From Nocardioides conyzicola (GTDB taxonomy: Bacteria; Actinomycetota; Actinomycetes; Propionibacteriales; Nocardioidaceae), in assembly GCF_039543825.1 (NCBI RefSeq), contig NZ_BAABKM010000002.1, positions 62,001 through 126,000 of the forward strand: 64,000 nucleotides of DNA, read 5' to 3'. Below the pieces are notes generated by a model, which saw nothing but the letters and a program-made list of their open reading frames with translations, was not told where the DNA came from and made no database searches. This document shows, one piece after another, positions 16,137 to 25,426 of the stretch (positions within the stretch are counted from its first letter, which is position 1; each line of letters opens with the position of its first letter). Made by a program: the position numbers and the translations under genes.

Positions 16137-17405
16137 TCAGCTGCGGAGCAGCCGGTCGGCCCGCTTGCCGATCACGGTCACGCCGAGCAGCCGTACCCCG
16201 ACGGCCCGGATGTCCTCGACGTGGCGCCGCAGCGCCGACCGGGTCACGCCGCGCTCCGGGATCGCCAGCACCAGGGAGCCACCGGCCGCCATGATGCGGG
16301 CGTCCTCGCAGGCGCTGAGCGACGGGGCGAGCACCACGACGATGTCGAAGCGCTCGGTCGCCTGGATCATCACCTTGGCGAACCGCGTCTCGAGCAGCGA
16401 CTCGGCGGACTCACCGCCCCAGTCCCCTGCGGGGAGGACGGTCAGGTTGTCGACCGGTCCGGGGCTGAGGGCGTCACCGAGGTCGGCGCCGGTGAGCACG
16501 TCGTACAGACCGAGGGTGCCGGGTGCGGCGATCGGGCTGCTCTCCTGGCCGCCCACCCGTCCGTCGACGAGCAGGACCCGTCGGTGGACGTTGGCGAGGG
16601 AGACCGCGAGGTTGGCGCCGAGCCAGACGCTGACCTCGCCACCGACGACGCCGGCCACGACCAGCAGGCTCACCGGGTCGGCGCTCGCCTCCGCTTCGAG
16701 CCGGATCCGCAGGTGCCGGAACACGTCGGCGGCCGCGGTGCCCGGGTAGAGCGCCGGCAGCGTCGTCGGGTCCTTCGGCGACGCGAGGGTCCCGAGCACG
16801 GGGGCGTCGACCAGGTGCTCGACGTCGGCGGCGTCACCCAGGCCGACCGTGCGGCGCTCGCGGAGCAACGCCCCGCAGACCGAGAGCAGCAGCGCGAGCG
16901 CGACCGAGACCCCGGCGGCGAGCAGCAGGCTGGGGCTGGAGAAGGTCGTGGGGGTCTGTGCCGGGTTGCTCGTCGTGAAGACGAGGCCGCCCTCGCTGAG
17001 GTCGTAGAGCGGCAGCACCTCGGCCACCGTGTTGGCGATCTTGGCGGCCATCTTCGCGTCGGAGTCCGAGACCGAGATCTCCACGAGGACCGTGCCCTGC
17101 ACCCACTTGCCGCTGATCGAGTCGCGGAGCTCCCCGGGGCTGCGCGCCCCGTCCAGCCGCTCCGAGACCTGGGCGACGACGTCCTGGGAGTTGGCGAGCT
17201 CGCCGACGCTGCTGCGCAGCGCGTCGAGGTCCTCGATCTGAGCCGTGGATCCCGGTGCCGCTGCGACCGAGAGCGTGGCCGCGGAGTTGTAGGTCTTGGG
17301 CGCCAGCCAGAGACCCACCCCCGCGGCGCCCAGGGTGACGATGATGATCGCCGCCACCAACGTCTTGTGGCGCAACACTGCCTGTACGACGTACTTCGCT
17401 TCCAT
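16137..17405 (-). CDS. Wzz / BY-kinase-like polysaccharide chain-length protein with degenerate P-loop
   Basis: The 422-residue protein has an N-terminal membrane helix (LVAAIIIVTLGAAGVGLWLA), a periplasmic Wzz-type domain with coiled character, and a second helix near residue 165 (LLLAAGVSVALALLLSVCGALL). A cytoplasmic P-loop domain follows, as in actinobacterial CpsC/CpsD fusions. The Walker A position reads VVGGEVSVWLGANLA in place of the usual GEGKSTTAANLA, so the Lys and Ser/Thr for ATP binding are missing. LLVDGR (Walker A') and IVVVLAPS (Walker B-like) remain. No C-terminal Tyr cluster is present. It probably regulates chain length or assembly without kinase activity. It has its own upstream region of 129 bases. 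Confidence 0.85.
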   Translation of the reverse strand: MEAKYVVQAVLRHKTLVAAIIIVTLGAAGVGLWLAPKTYNSAATLSVAAAPGSTAQIEDLDALRSSVGELANSQDVVAQVSERLDGARSPGELRDSISGKWVQGTVLVEISVSDSDAKMAAKIANTVAEVLPLYDLSEGGLVFTTSNPAQTPTTFSSPSLLLAAGVSVALALLLSVCGALLRERRTVGLGDAADVEHLVDAPVLGTLASPKDPTTLPALYPGTAAADVFRHLRIRLEAEASADPVSLLVVAGVVGGEVSVWLGANLAVSLANVHRRVLLVDGRVGGQESSPIAAPGTLGLYDVLTGADLGDALSPGPVDNLTVLPAGDWGGESAESLLETRFAKVMIQATERFDIVVVLAPSLSACEDARIMAAGGSLVLAIPERGVTRSALRRHVEDIRAVGVRLLGVTVIGKRADRLLRS

Positions 17406-17534
17406 GCTCCCCCGCTATGCACTGCCATCGCCGGCGAGAAGTTTTCCCACCGGGTCGTGGCCTCCCGAGCCCGACCGTCACAGGGCTGCAGCGATCGGCT
17501 GCCCACCCTGAGTACAAACGTTTCAACTGCCTGA
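17406..17534. other. Intergenic region upstream of the Wzz-like gene
   Basis: This 129-base gap separates the last glycosyltransferase gene from the Wzz-like gene, both on the minus strand. It is less GC-rich than its surroundings near 17510-17550 and holds AAACGTTT (17516-17523). It most likely contains the Wzz-like gene promoter; I could not place -35 and -10 boxes with confidence. Confidence 0.4.
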
Positions 17535-18632
17535 TCACGATTCAGTTACGGTCGTCGTGCGCCCCCTATTGATTGCGTCCTGGTAGAGATCGGCGTACTC
17601 GGCCTGCATCCGCGCCGACGAGAACCTGCGGCCCACGAGGGTGCGCCCGGCCGCGGCCTGCGCGGCCCGGCGAGCCGGGTCGTCCAGCAGCCGGCGTACG
17701 CCGACCGCCAGGGCGTCCGCGCGCCGGGGCGCGACCAGCTCGACGACGTCGGCCCCGAGCTGCGGGATCCCGCCGACGGCGCTCGCGACCACGGGCACCC
17801 CGGCGGCCAGCGCCTCGAGCACCGCCATCGGCAGTCCCTCGCGGTCGCTGGGCAGCACGAGCAGGTCGGCGGCCGGCAGCAGCCGGGCCACGTCGTGCCG
17901 CTCGCCGAGGAACCGCACCCGCTGCCCGAGCGGTGCCGCCCGGCGGACGAGCGCCTCGCGGTCCGCGCCGTCGCCGACGACGAGCAGGACGGCGTCCGGC
18001 ACGTCGGCCCACGCCTCGAGGAGCAGGTCGACCCGCTTCGGGGTGGCCAGGCGGGCCACGCACAGCGCGACCGACGACGACGGGTCGAGGCCGAGCTCCC
18101 GGCGTACCTCGTCGCGCGCGCCGGCCCTCGACGGTGCGGGCGGCACGGCGTTCTCCACGACCCTCAGCCGTGCCTCGTCCAGCCCTCCCGCGACCAGGCG
18201 CTCGGCGACGTCGTCGGAGACGGCGACGACCAGGTCGCTGACCGCGAGCACCTTGACCGCCCGGGCGTAGTCGCCGTCCGCGAGCCCGTGAACGGTGGTG
18301 ACCAGCGGCGGCCGCGACCGCCGGGCGGCGCGGGTGCCGAGGTGCGCGGCGACGCTGGCCCGGACGTTGTGGGCGTGCACGACGTCGACCGGACGCGCCG
18401 CGGTCTCGCGCCGGATCCGGGCGACGGCGCAGCCGAGGCGGGCCGGGCCACTGGCCCGGAGAGGTACGGCGAGGGTCGCGACTCCGTCGGCGGCGAGCGC
18501 ATCGGCGCGCCAGCCGCCGTTGCTGGCGACGCAGGCCTCGTGGCCGGTGGCGACCAGGTGGCCGGCGAGGTCGGCGACGACGCTCTCGGCCCCGCCGGTG
18601 CCCATCTCCGCGATCACGGTCAGCGCGCGCAT
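17535..18632 (-). CDS. GT4 family glycosyltransferase
   Basis: The 365-residue GT-B enzyme has the N-terminal glycine-rich acceptor loop AEMGTGGAESVVADLAGHL and VDVVHAHNVRAS. The C-terminal donor domain includes CVARLATPKRVDLLLEAW, LLVVGDGADREAL and the nucleotide-sugar E-x7-E motif in LVLPSDREGLPMAVLEALAAGVPVVAS. It would add one sugar to the lipid-linked repeat unit; donor and linkage cannot be read from sequence. The ATG overlaps the upstream gene stop by one base (TGATG). It is the last gene of a leftward operon that begins near 26206. Confidence 0.93.
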   Translation of the reverse strand: MRALTVIAEMGTGGAESVVADLAGHLVATGHEACVASNGGWRADALAADGVATLAVPLRASGPARLGCAVARIRRETAARPVDVVHAHNVRASVAAHLGTRAARRSRPPLVTTVHGLADGDYARAVKVLAVSDLVVAVSDDVAERLVAGGLDEARLRVVENAVPPAPSRAGARDEVRRELGLDPSSSVALCVARLATPKRVDLLLEAWADVPDAVLLVVGDGADREALVRRAAPLGQRVRFLGERHDVARLLPAADLLVLPSDREGLPMAVLEALAAGVPVVASAVGGIPQLGADVVELVAPRRADALAVGVRRLLDDPARRAAQAAAGRTLVGRRFSSARMQAEYADLYQDAINRGRTTTVTES

Positions 18633-19756
18633 CAGGCACCGCCCCGGCTCGCGGCATAGGTGGCGAGCAGTCCGTCGACGCAGTGGTCGAGGGTGTAGCC
18701 GTCGAGGATCCGCTCGCGGGCGGCCGCGCCGAACATCGTCCGGAGGTACGGCTCGGCGGTCAGGCGCCCCAGCGCGCCGGCGACGGCCCCGACGTCGCCG
18801 GCCGGGCAGAGGAGCCCATCCACGCCGTCGCGGACGACCTCAGGCACCCCGCCGACGGTGGTCGCGACGACGGGCAGCCCGGTGGCCATGGCCTCGAGCA
18901 GGGACAGCGGGCAGTTCTCGGCGTCGGAGGTGAGGGCGTAGAGGTCCGCGGACGCGAGCGACGCGGCCGGGTCGTCGACCCAACCGGCCAGCTCCACGCG
19001 CCCGGCCAGGTCCGATGCCTCGCACCGTCGCTCGACCTCGCCGCGCAAGGGCCCGTCGCCCACGACGAGCAGGCGCAGGCGCGGCACCGCGGCGACGGCG
19101 TCGAGCAAGAGGTCCACCCGCTTCACCGGGGCCAGGACGCCGACCCAGACGGCGACCGGGTCCCCGGTCGTCGATCGATGACCCCCGAACCGGCGCGGGT
19201 CGACGCCGTTGGGCACGACGTCGACGATCCCGGGGGGCAGCCCGACGTGCTCGACGGCGTACGCCGCGACGGCGGCACTCGGCACGACCACGCGGCCACG
19301 GCCCCAGCGGGTGATCGCGCGCTCGCCGGTGAGGTAGTACCAACCGTCCCGGCGGCGCCGCTCCGCGGCCCGGGCGTTGCCGGCGACGAGGTCGGACAGG
19401 CCGTCGGCGACGCCGTGCAGGGTGTAGACGACGCCGGTCCGACCCTGGCGGGCCCGCAGCGTCGGGGCGAGGGCACGCCCGAGCCAGCCCGCACGCCGGT
19501 CCTGGAGGTGGACGACGTCGGGACGCAGCGCGCGCAGCCGGCGGGCGCTCGCGACACCGCCGCGGAGGTCGCGCTTCGAGACGACGGGCACGTCGTGCCA
19601 GGTGACGCCGGCGGCGGTCGCCGCGTCGGACCGCGGGGTCCGCGGACCGACGACGTGGCTGTCGTGGCCGCGTGCGGCCAGCCCGACCGCGACGTCGACG
19701 GCGTGCTCGGCCGGCCCGCCGGACGTCTGGGTGGTGACCTGCACGATCCGCGTCAC
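18632..19756 (-). CDS. GT4 family glycosyltransferase
   Basis: The 374-residue GT-B enzyme opens VTRIVQVTTQTSGGPAEHAVDVAVGLAARGH, with VVHLQDRRAGWLG in the acceptor domain. The donor domain shows WVGVLAPVKRVDLLLDAV, LLVVGDGPLRGEVERRC and the E-x7-E region ALTSDAENCPLSLLEAMATGLPVVATTVGGVPE. It is a paralogue-like partner of the next gene rather than a duplicate. GTG at 19756 is chosen because it overlaps the upstream stop in GTGA, the same coupling used elsewhere in this operon. It probably acts on the cytoplasmic face, on the undecaprenyl-linked intermediate. Confidence 0.93.
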   Translation of the reverse strand: MTRIVQVTTQTSGGPAEHAVDVAVGLAARGHDSHVVGPRTPRSDAATAAGVTWHDVPVVSKRDLRGGVASARRLRALRPDVVHLQDRRAGWLGRALAPTLRARQGRTGVVYTLHGVADGLSDLVAGNARAAERRRRDGWYYLTGERAITRWGRGRVVVPSAAVAAYAVEHVGLPPGIVDVVPNGVDPRRFGGHRSTTGDPVAVWVGVLAPVKRVDLLLDAVAAVPRLRLLVVGDGPLRGEVERRCEASDLAGRVELAGWVDDPAASLASADLYALTSDAENCPLSLLEAMATGLPVVATTVGGVPEVVRDGVDGLLCPAGDVGAVAGALGRLTAEPYLRTMFGAAARERILDGYTLDHCVDGLLATYAASRGGA

Positions 19757-21063
19757 GTGGCGGCCCTCCGGGCGGTCACGCCGACGGCGAGCGCGCACAG
19801 CAGCCACATCGGCAGGTAGTACTGCTCCGTCACGAAGGTCGCCGCGGCGGCCGTGCCGACCAGTCCCATGCAGACGGCGGCGGCCACGGGGTCGCGGTGG
19901 CGCCGCCAGACCGACCACGCCTGCGCGAAGGCGACGGCGAGCAGCCCGACGAAGGCGAGGAGGCCGAGCAGCCCGAGCTCGCTCGAGAGCTCGAGCCAGG
20001 TGTTGTGCGCGACGTCGAGCGGATGGTTGACGTCGTCGGGCAGGGAGGTCATGTACTCGCCGTGGACGAGCGCGAACGCGCCCGGCCCCATCCCGAGGAC
20101 CGGGTGATGGGCGGTCATGTCCGCGGCGGCCGTCCAGAGCTGGAGCCGCTCGGAGATGTTCTGCTGGGCGACGAAGTCCTTCTGGTGCAGGCTCACCGAC
20201 ACCAGGGCGGGGAACGCCAGGGCGACCAGCCCCGCGGCCGCAGCGACCGCCGCGGCGAGGGCGACGGCACCGCGCAGCCGGATCACGCCGGCAACCACCG
20301 CGACGACCGCCATCGCGGACAGGCCGACGAGCGCTCCGCGCGACAGGGTGCCGAGGACGGCGACCAGCACCACCACGGTCGCGACGTCCCAGGGCCAGCG
20401 GCGCCGCGTCGTACCGCGCACCGCGAGGCCGAGCGCGATGGCCGGGAGCAGGAAGAACGCGAAGTCGTTGGGGTCCCCGATGGGGCCACCGACCCGCCGG
20501 TCCGCGCCGACCGCGAAGGTCAGCAGCCCGCAGACCGCCGCGGCCGCGGAGGCCAGCACGTAGACCTGGGCGACCCGCTCGGGCCGCAGTCCCCCGCGCA
20601 TCGCCTCGGCCAGGACCAGCAGCACCGCGATGAAGCCGGCGTAGCGCAGCACGATGGCGACTCCGTGCGCACCGTTGTTGTGCAGGGCCGTCGCGAGCAG
20701 GAGCACGACGACGAACGCCATCGCGGCGACCAGCACCGGGCTCCGGGGCTCGTCGTGGAGGCGGCCGTGGCACCGCCGCACCACCCAGGCCAGGACCAGC
20801 AGGATCGCAAGCCCCTTGGACACGCCCGGTCCGACGTGGGCCGCGTAGTCCTCGAAGAGCGACACCGCCACCAGCGTGAGCGCCAGCCACTCCAGCCGGA
20901 AGATGACGGCCGCGGCCACCACCAGGGCGGCGAGGCCGGCCAGCACCGGCACCGGTGCGAGCCCGGCGAGCACGCCGAACCCGGCGGCCGCCAGGAGCGG
21001 CACGGCGACCGTCCAGGTAGCCGTCGACCGGCCCGCCGGTGCGAGCGACGTCGCCGTCACCAT
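19753..21063 (-). CDS. O-antigen ligase / Wzy polymerase family membrane protein
   Basis: The 436-residue protein is very hydrophobic, with about ten to twelve predicted helices. It has the Wzy_C-type extracellular loop with MGPGAFALVHGEY and VAHNTWLELSSELGLLGLLAF, typical of the O-antigen ligase/polymerase superfamily. It probably polymerises or transfers the exported repeat units outside the membrane. ATG at 21063 has GAGGGG five to six bases upstream and overlaps the preceding deacetylase stop by seven bases; GTG at 21060 is an alternative giving the GTGA overlap. Assignment to ligase versus polymerase is not possible by sequence alone. Confidence 0.88.
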   Translation of the reverse strand: MVTATSLAPAGRSTATWTVAVPLLAAAGFGVLAGLAPVPVLAGLAALVVAAAVIFRLEWLALTLVAVSLFEDYAAHVGPGVSKGLAILLVLAWVVRRCHGRLHDEPRSPVLVAAMAFVVVLLLATALHNNGAHGVAIVLRYAGFIAVLLVLAEAMRGGLRPERVAQVYVLASAAAAVCGLLTFAVGADRRVGGPIGDPNDFAFFLLPAIALGLAVRGTTRRRWPWDVATVVVLVAVLGTLSRGALVGLSAMAVVAVVAGVIRLRGAVALAAAVAAAAGLVALAFPALVSVSLHQKDFVAQQNISERLQLWTAAADMTAHHPVLGMGPGAFALVHGEYMTSLPDDVNHPLDVAHNTWLELSSELGLLGLLAFVGLLAVAFAQAWSVWRRHRDPVAAAVCMGLVGTAAAATFVTEQYYLPMWLLCALAVGVTARRAAT

Positions 21064-21875
21064 GACGGCCCCTCACGCCGGCGCCAGCTGTCGAGCGGGC
21101 GCAGCATCGTGTAGCCACCGTCGAGGATGAGCCGCAGGTCCTCCGGCTCGGGCGGGACGAAGGCCCGGCGCAGCGAGAGGTGCGGCGTACGACGGGTGTT
21201 GAGGCCGCGGTCGACGGTGATCGCGATCCGGTAGCCGGCGTCGGCGGAGGCGGCACGGACCGTGCGGTTCCACCCACCGGTCGGGTAGGCCAGGGAGGTC
21301 ACCGTCCGGCCGAGCAGCTCCTCGAGGGCGACCCGCGAGTCGACGAGCTCGCGCTTCAGCTCGTCGGCGTCCAGGCGCGGCAGCCACGGGTGGCTCACGG
21401 TGTGGGAGCCGATGTCGAGGCCCGTGGAGGCCGCGTCGAGCAGCTCGTCCGCGCGGGCGAGGCGGAGCCGGGCCTGCTCGGGCTCGTGCACGTCCCAGGC
21501 GAAGGGCAGGTCGTCGGTCAGGCACCGGGACACCGCGAAGAGCGTGGCCGGCAGGCCGCGGTCGAGCAGGATCGGCCAGGCCGTCTCGAGCACGCTCGCG
21601 TAGCCGTCGTCGAAGGTCAGCGCCACGGCCCGGTCCGGCAGCGTCCCGGCCTCGAGCCCGGCCACGGCCTCGTCCAGCGGCAGCACGGTGGCGCCCCACT
21701 CGTCGAGCACGTCGAGGTGACGCCGGAAGTCGTCGACCCCGGTCGAGAGACCGTCGCTGTCGCCGTCGACTCGGTGCCAGCCGATGATCGTGAGCCCGTT
21801 GGTGGCCGACAGCCGCCGCAGGCCCGTCGCGATCGGTCGGGCAGCGGTGCCGAGCATCCGCACAGCGCCCCTCAC
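21057..21875 (-). CDS. Polysaccharide deacetylase (NodB homology domain)
   Basis: The 272-residue protein carries the NodB motifs: LTFDDGYASVLE (motif 1, metal and catalytic Asp), GSHTVSHPWL (motif 2, the H-x3-H metal site) and SLAYPTGGWN (motif 3). Enzymes of this family remove N-acetyl groups from amino sugars. No clear secretion signal is visible, which is usual for genome-encoded cell-envelope versions in these clusters, so the site of action is uncertain. GTG at 21875 is chosen because AGGAGG lies five bases upstream and it overlaps the flippase stop (GTGA). Position in the operon implies a role in modifying the repeat unit or polymer. Confidence 0.92.
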   Translation of the reverse strand: MRGAVRMLGTAARPIATGLRRLSATNGLTIIGWHRVDGDSDGLSTGVDDFRRHLDVLDEWGATVLPLDEAVAGLEAGTLPDRAVALTFDDGYASVLETAWPILLDRGLPATLFAVSRCLTDDLPFAWDVHEPEQARLRLARADELLDAASTGLDIGSHTVSHPWLPRLDADELKRELVDSRVALEELLGRTVTSLAYPTGGWNRTVRAASADAGYRIAITVDRGLNTRRTPHLSLRRAFVPPEPEDLRLILDGGYTMLRPLDSWRRREGPSW

Positions 21876-24706
21876 GACGTCCTCCTCATCAGCCTGCCGG
21901 CTTCGCGGAGGTGGTCGCGGTCGAGGACCCAGACCGTCGCGGCGTACGCCGCCACCCCGATGGCGCCCACGACCAGGAGGCCGGTCAGCGACGGGTCCTC
22001 GAGGCCGAGCAGCCGGCGGAGCACCAGGACCACGACGGCCATCGCGGCGGCGCCGGCGAGTGCCGGACGGAGCGAGAGGACTAGGCGGCGCAAGGAGAAG
22101 CCGGTGACGTGGAGCCGCGCGAGCGCCAGCGCGACGACGGCGATCACGGCCGCCACGACGACCTGACCGACCGCCACCGCCGTGATCCCGTGCCGCGCGA
22201 GGAGCAGCAGCGCGCCGCCGAGCAGCACGAGGTGGCACAGCCGCAGCGCCATGGAGACGCTCGGACGGCCGGCCGCGTTCAGCGTCGTCTGCACGAGCTG
22301 GCCGACGCTCAGCAGGGCGGCGTAGAGCGCGAGCCACGCGACGACCGGCACGCCGGGCTCCCACTTGTGGCCGAGCAGGACGAGGTCGTCGGCGAAGAGC
22401 GCGAGACCCAGGCAGACCGGCGCGACGAGCGTCAGCGCCGCGGTCATCACGGTGACCGCCGCCCGGCCGAGGTCGGCGCCGCGCTGGCGGCAGAGGTACG
22501 GGAAGGCGGCGCCGGCCATGACCACCACGACCATCAGGTAGGGCATGAACGCGAGCCGGAAGGCCAACGAGTACTGGCCGAGCGCCTCGCCGCCCAGCAC
22601 CCGCGAGACGATCAGGTAGTCGATGTTGAGCTGCACGAGCTCGAGCAGGTTGGCGCCGGCGTAGGGGCCGCCGTACGAGAGCAGGCCGCGGGCGTCCTCG
22701 ACGTTCCAGCCCGGGAGCACCGGCGGGTGGACCACCCACCCGAGCACCATCGTCAGGCTGGCCTGGACGATCTGGCCGACCACCAGGGCCATCACGCCGT
22801 GACCCTCGGCCACCAGCACGATCGCCACCACCGCGCCGACGACCGACGAGGTCGTGTCGGGGATGATCCGGCGCACGAACGCGAGCCGGCGCCGCAGCAG
22901 CTCGTTGGTCACCGCGGCGACGGCCAGGAACGGCAGCGTGACGGTGAGCCCGCGGATCACCGCGGCACCCCCGTCGGCCGCGTGGAAAGCCGAGGCCACC
23001 GAGGGTGCGGCCACCCAGAGCACCGCGGCGATGCCGACGCCCATCGCCACGCCGACGGTGACGGCGGTGCGGGCGGCGCGGAGCACGTCGCCGCGCCAGT
23101 AGACGAGGGCGCTGGCGGTGCCGAGGCTGGTCAGGACCGCCGAGACGTTGGCGACGAGGGTGCCCAGCGCGATCACGCCGAGCGCCGACGGGGCGAGCAT
23201 CGCGGCCAGCGCGAGGAGCACCACGGTCTGCGAGGTCTTGACGACGACGCCGTTGGTGGCCAGCCACAGCGCGCCCCGCGCCGTACGCGCGGCCTCGGAG
23301 CTGGGAGGCGCGGGCTGCGGCGCGGGGACGCTCGCGTCCTCGGCCGCGGCGAGGTGCCGGTCGAGCTGCTCCTGACCGAGGTCGTGCAGGGAGCGGTTGC
23401 GCAGGTAGAGGACGACCGCCGCGAGCGCGAGGGCACGGCGCATCGGACGGTCCCACGAGGTCCAGGGCCGGCCGGCGACCGTCACGGCCGCGAGCGGCAG
23501 CGGGGCGTCGACCAGACGCAGGAGCGACTCGGTGACGAGGTCGGCGGTGCCGGCGGTCTCACGGAGACCGTGCACCAGCAGGGCGTCGAGACCGAGGGGG
23601 GCGTCGTCGCTGGCGTTGTCCCAGTCGATGACCACGCTGTCGTCACCGTCGATGAGCACGTTGCCCGGCCAGAGGTCGCCGTGGCACCACCCGGTGGGGA
23701 CGCCACGGTCGAGGACGCCCATCTCGGCCGCCCAGCGCTCGCGGACCTCGCTCGGTACGACGTGGGCGTGGGAGCACCAGCGGTCCGCCCAGCCGGCGTC
23801 GGTCCGGCCGGTCGCCTCGGCGGCGAGGACGCCGGAGAGGTCGTCGGCCACGGCCCACTGGTCGGAGGAGCGGGGCCACGGCCAGGTCAGCGGTCCGCGC
23901 CGACGCGGTGTCCACTCGGTCGCCACCCACGGGCGGCCGAACGTGCGGCCGGCCGCGACGACGCGAGACAGGAAGCGCTCGGAGCCGGGCACGTCGCGCA
24001 GCACCCGGGCGGCGACGTCGAGGTCGCGCTCCGGGTCCGTCAACGACAGCCGGACGGCGACGTCGCCGTCGCCGGTCCGCACCCGCAGCACGACGCAGCC
24101 GGCGGTGATCAGCCCGACCAGCTCCCCGGCGCTGCCGCTCGCGGTCTCCAGGTCGGAGAGCACCGCGTCGACCAGCGTCGGTCGGTCGCCGCTGACCAGG
24201 ACACGGGGCACCGTGGCGCCGCGACCGACGGTGAGGCCCAGCCAGCGCCGCACCCACGGCACCGGGCCGCTGGGCATGTGGACCGGCCAGGAGCGCCGCC
24301 AGACCAGCTCCGGCTCCTCCGCGTTGGGGTAGAGCAGCCACGGGCCGGCCTCGCCCAGGACCGCGACGACACCGCCCTCGGCGGCGAGCGCCGCGACCGC
24401 GGCCACGTCGTACCGCCGGCCGTCGACGACGACGAGGTCGGCCGACCCGGCCGCGACCGGGGGGTGCGCGCCGTCCCAGCGGACGACGCGGGAGGGGTCG
24501 GGCCAGCCCGGGTCACCGGTCCCGTCGGTCAGCACGACCGCATCGGGATAGACGGCCTGGAGGTGCGGGGCCAGGTCGTCCGGCAGCGCCAGCACCACGG
24601 GGCCGTCCACCCGGGCGGGCAGCAGGACGGCGAACGCGGCCAGCCGGTCGCCCACGGTCCAGTGCGGCGCGGCGACGAGCGCGTCCGTCACGGCGTGGGA
24701 GGTCAT
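21872..24706 (-). CDS. Fusion: Rossmann-like domain, APH-type kinase and Wzx-type flippase
   Basis: The 944-residue protein has three parts. Residues 1 to about 190 look like a degraded methyltransferase-type Rossmann domain (SADLVVVDGRRYDVAAVAALAAEGGVVAVLGEAG). Residues about 200-460 are an aminoglycoside/choline-kinase-like domain with the catalytic loop GWCHGDLWPGNVL (His-x-Asp-x4-Asn) and the metal-binding VVIDWDNAS. From about residue 470 a polysaccharide flippase of the MATE/Wzx class spans twelve or more helices (GALWLATNGVVVKTSQTVVL, YGGPYAGANLLELVQLNIDYLIVSRVLGG). A kinase fused to a flippase is unusual and suggests phosphorylation or nucleotide-dependent control of the exported lipid-linked sugar. 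ATG overlaps the lipoprotein stop (ATGA). Confidence 0.9.
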   Translation of the reverse strand: MTSHAVTDALVAAPHWTVGDRLAAFAVLLPARVDGPVVLALPDDLAPHLQAVYPDAVVLTDGTGDPGWPDPSRVVRWDGAHPPVAAGSADLVVVDGRRYDVAAVAALAAEGGVVAVLGEAGPWLLYPNAEEPELVWRRSWPVHMPSGPVPWVRRWLGLTVGRGATVPRVLVSGDRPTLVDAVLSDLETASGSAGELVGLITAGCVVLRVRTGDGDVAVRLSLTDPERDLDVAARVLRDVPGSERFLSRVVAAGRTFGRPWVATEWTPRRRGPLTWPWPRSSDQWAVADDLSGVLAAEATGRTDAGWADRWCSHAHVVPSEVRERWAAEMGVLDRGVPTGWCHGDLWPGNVLIDGDDSVVIDWDNASDDAPLGLDALLVHGLRETAGTADLVTESLLRLVDAPLPLAAVTVAGRPWTSWDRPMRRALALAAVVLYLRNRSLHDLGQEQLDRHLAAAEDASVPAPQPAPPSSEAARTARGALWLATNGVVVKTSQTVVLLALAAMLAPSALGVIALGTLVANVSAVLTSLGTASALVYWRGDVLRAARTAVTVGVAMGVGIAAVLWVAAPSVASAFHAADGGAAVIRGLTVTLPFLAVAAVTNELLRRRLAFVRRIIPDTTSSVVGAVVAIVLVAEGHGVMALVVGQIVQASLTMVLGWVVHPPVLPGWNVEDARGLLSYGGPYAGANLLELVQLNIDYLIVSRVLGGEALGQYSLAFRLAFMPYLMVVVVMAGAAFPYLCRQRGADLGRAAVTVMTAALTLVAPVCLGLALFADDLVLLGHKWEPGVPVVAWLALYAALLSVGQLVQTTLNAAGRPSVSMALRLCHLVLLGGALLLLARHGITAVAVGQVVVAAVIAVVALALARLHVTGFSLRRLVLSLRPALAGAAAMAVVVLVLRRLLGLEDPSLTGLLVVGAIGVAAYAATVWVLDRDHLREAGRLMRRTS

Positions 24707-25419
24707 CGCCCGGCGCAGTTCAGCGCCGTACCGTCCGGGTCGTCGGTGACCGGGTGGACGAGGACCTTGTCGACCGTCGTGCCGGCCGGCACCGGGTGCT
24801 GGAGCTGCATCCGGATCTCGTGCCGACCCTTCGAGAAGCAGAACCACCGTCCGGCGACGACCGCGAGGAACTGGCCGTCGGCGTCCGTCAGGAAGGCCTG
24901 CACGCTGGCCTGGGGCACCATCCGGACGGAGGACGTGACCTCGGCGATCGCAATCGCGCCCTGGCCGTTGCCGTCCAGTCGGACCGGCTTCGCCTCGAGC
25001 GGGCTCGGCGAGCTGTTCGCTGCGGTCGCCCACCGGACGTCGCGGTAGGCGACGTCGACCCGGCTGATGTCGGCCGCCGTGTCCCCGACGTCGACGTAGA
25101 AGCCGAACTCCTGGCCGGGCGGCAGCTCTGTCACCGCACAGCACCCGTTGGGGTCCTCGAGCGACGACGAGACGAGCACGTCGTTGCGGTCGCGGGCGGT
25201 GATGACCGCCGTCGCGCTGCGGAGGGTGCGGTCGCTGGTGTTGCGCACGACCACGGAGAGCATGCCGTCGACGACGCCCCAGTCCCGGGTCACCAGGATC
25301 GGTCGGGCGGCTGCCGCGGCGGGTGCTGCGCCGTCGTCGGGCGTCGAGCGCTGGGAACAACCCGCACTGAGCCCCACGAGGACGAGCACGAGGACCGCGG
25401 CGCCGATGCGCCTGGCCAT
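24703..25419 (-). CDS. Secreted lipoprotein of the polysaccharide operon
   Basis: The 238-residue protein has a lipoprotein signal: MARRIGAAVLVLVLVGLSAGC with lipobox LSAG|C at Cys21. The mature part resembles an FxLYD/Ig-like beta-sandwich (LSVVVRNTSDRTLRSATAVITARDRND, PPGQEFGFYVDVG), a fold often used for protein or polymer contacts outside the membrane. No enzyme motif is seen. It starts seven bases after the coiled-coil gene and its stop overlaps the flippase-kinase fusion start, so it belongs to the same operon and is likely an extracytoplasmic assembly factor. Specific function unknown. Confidence 0.85.
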   Translation of the reverse strand: MARRIGAAVLVLVLVGLSAGCSQRSTPDDGAAPAAAAARPILVTRDWGVVDGMLSVVVRNTSDRTLRSATAVITARDRNDVLVSSSLEDPNGCCAVTELPPGQEFGFYVDVGDTAADISRVDVAYRDVRWATAANSSPSPLEAKPVRLDGNGQGAIAIAEVTSSVRMVPQASVQAFLTDADGQFLAVVAGRWFCFSKGRHEIRMQLQHPVPAGTTVDKVLVHPVTDDPDGTALNCAGR

Positions 25420-25426
25420 CAGGCGC

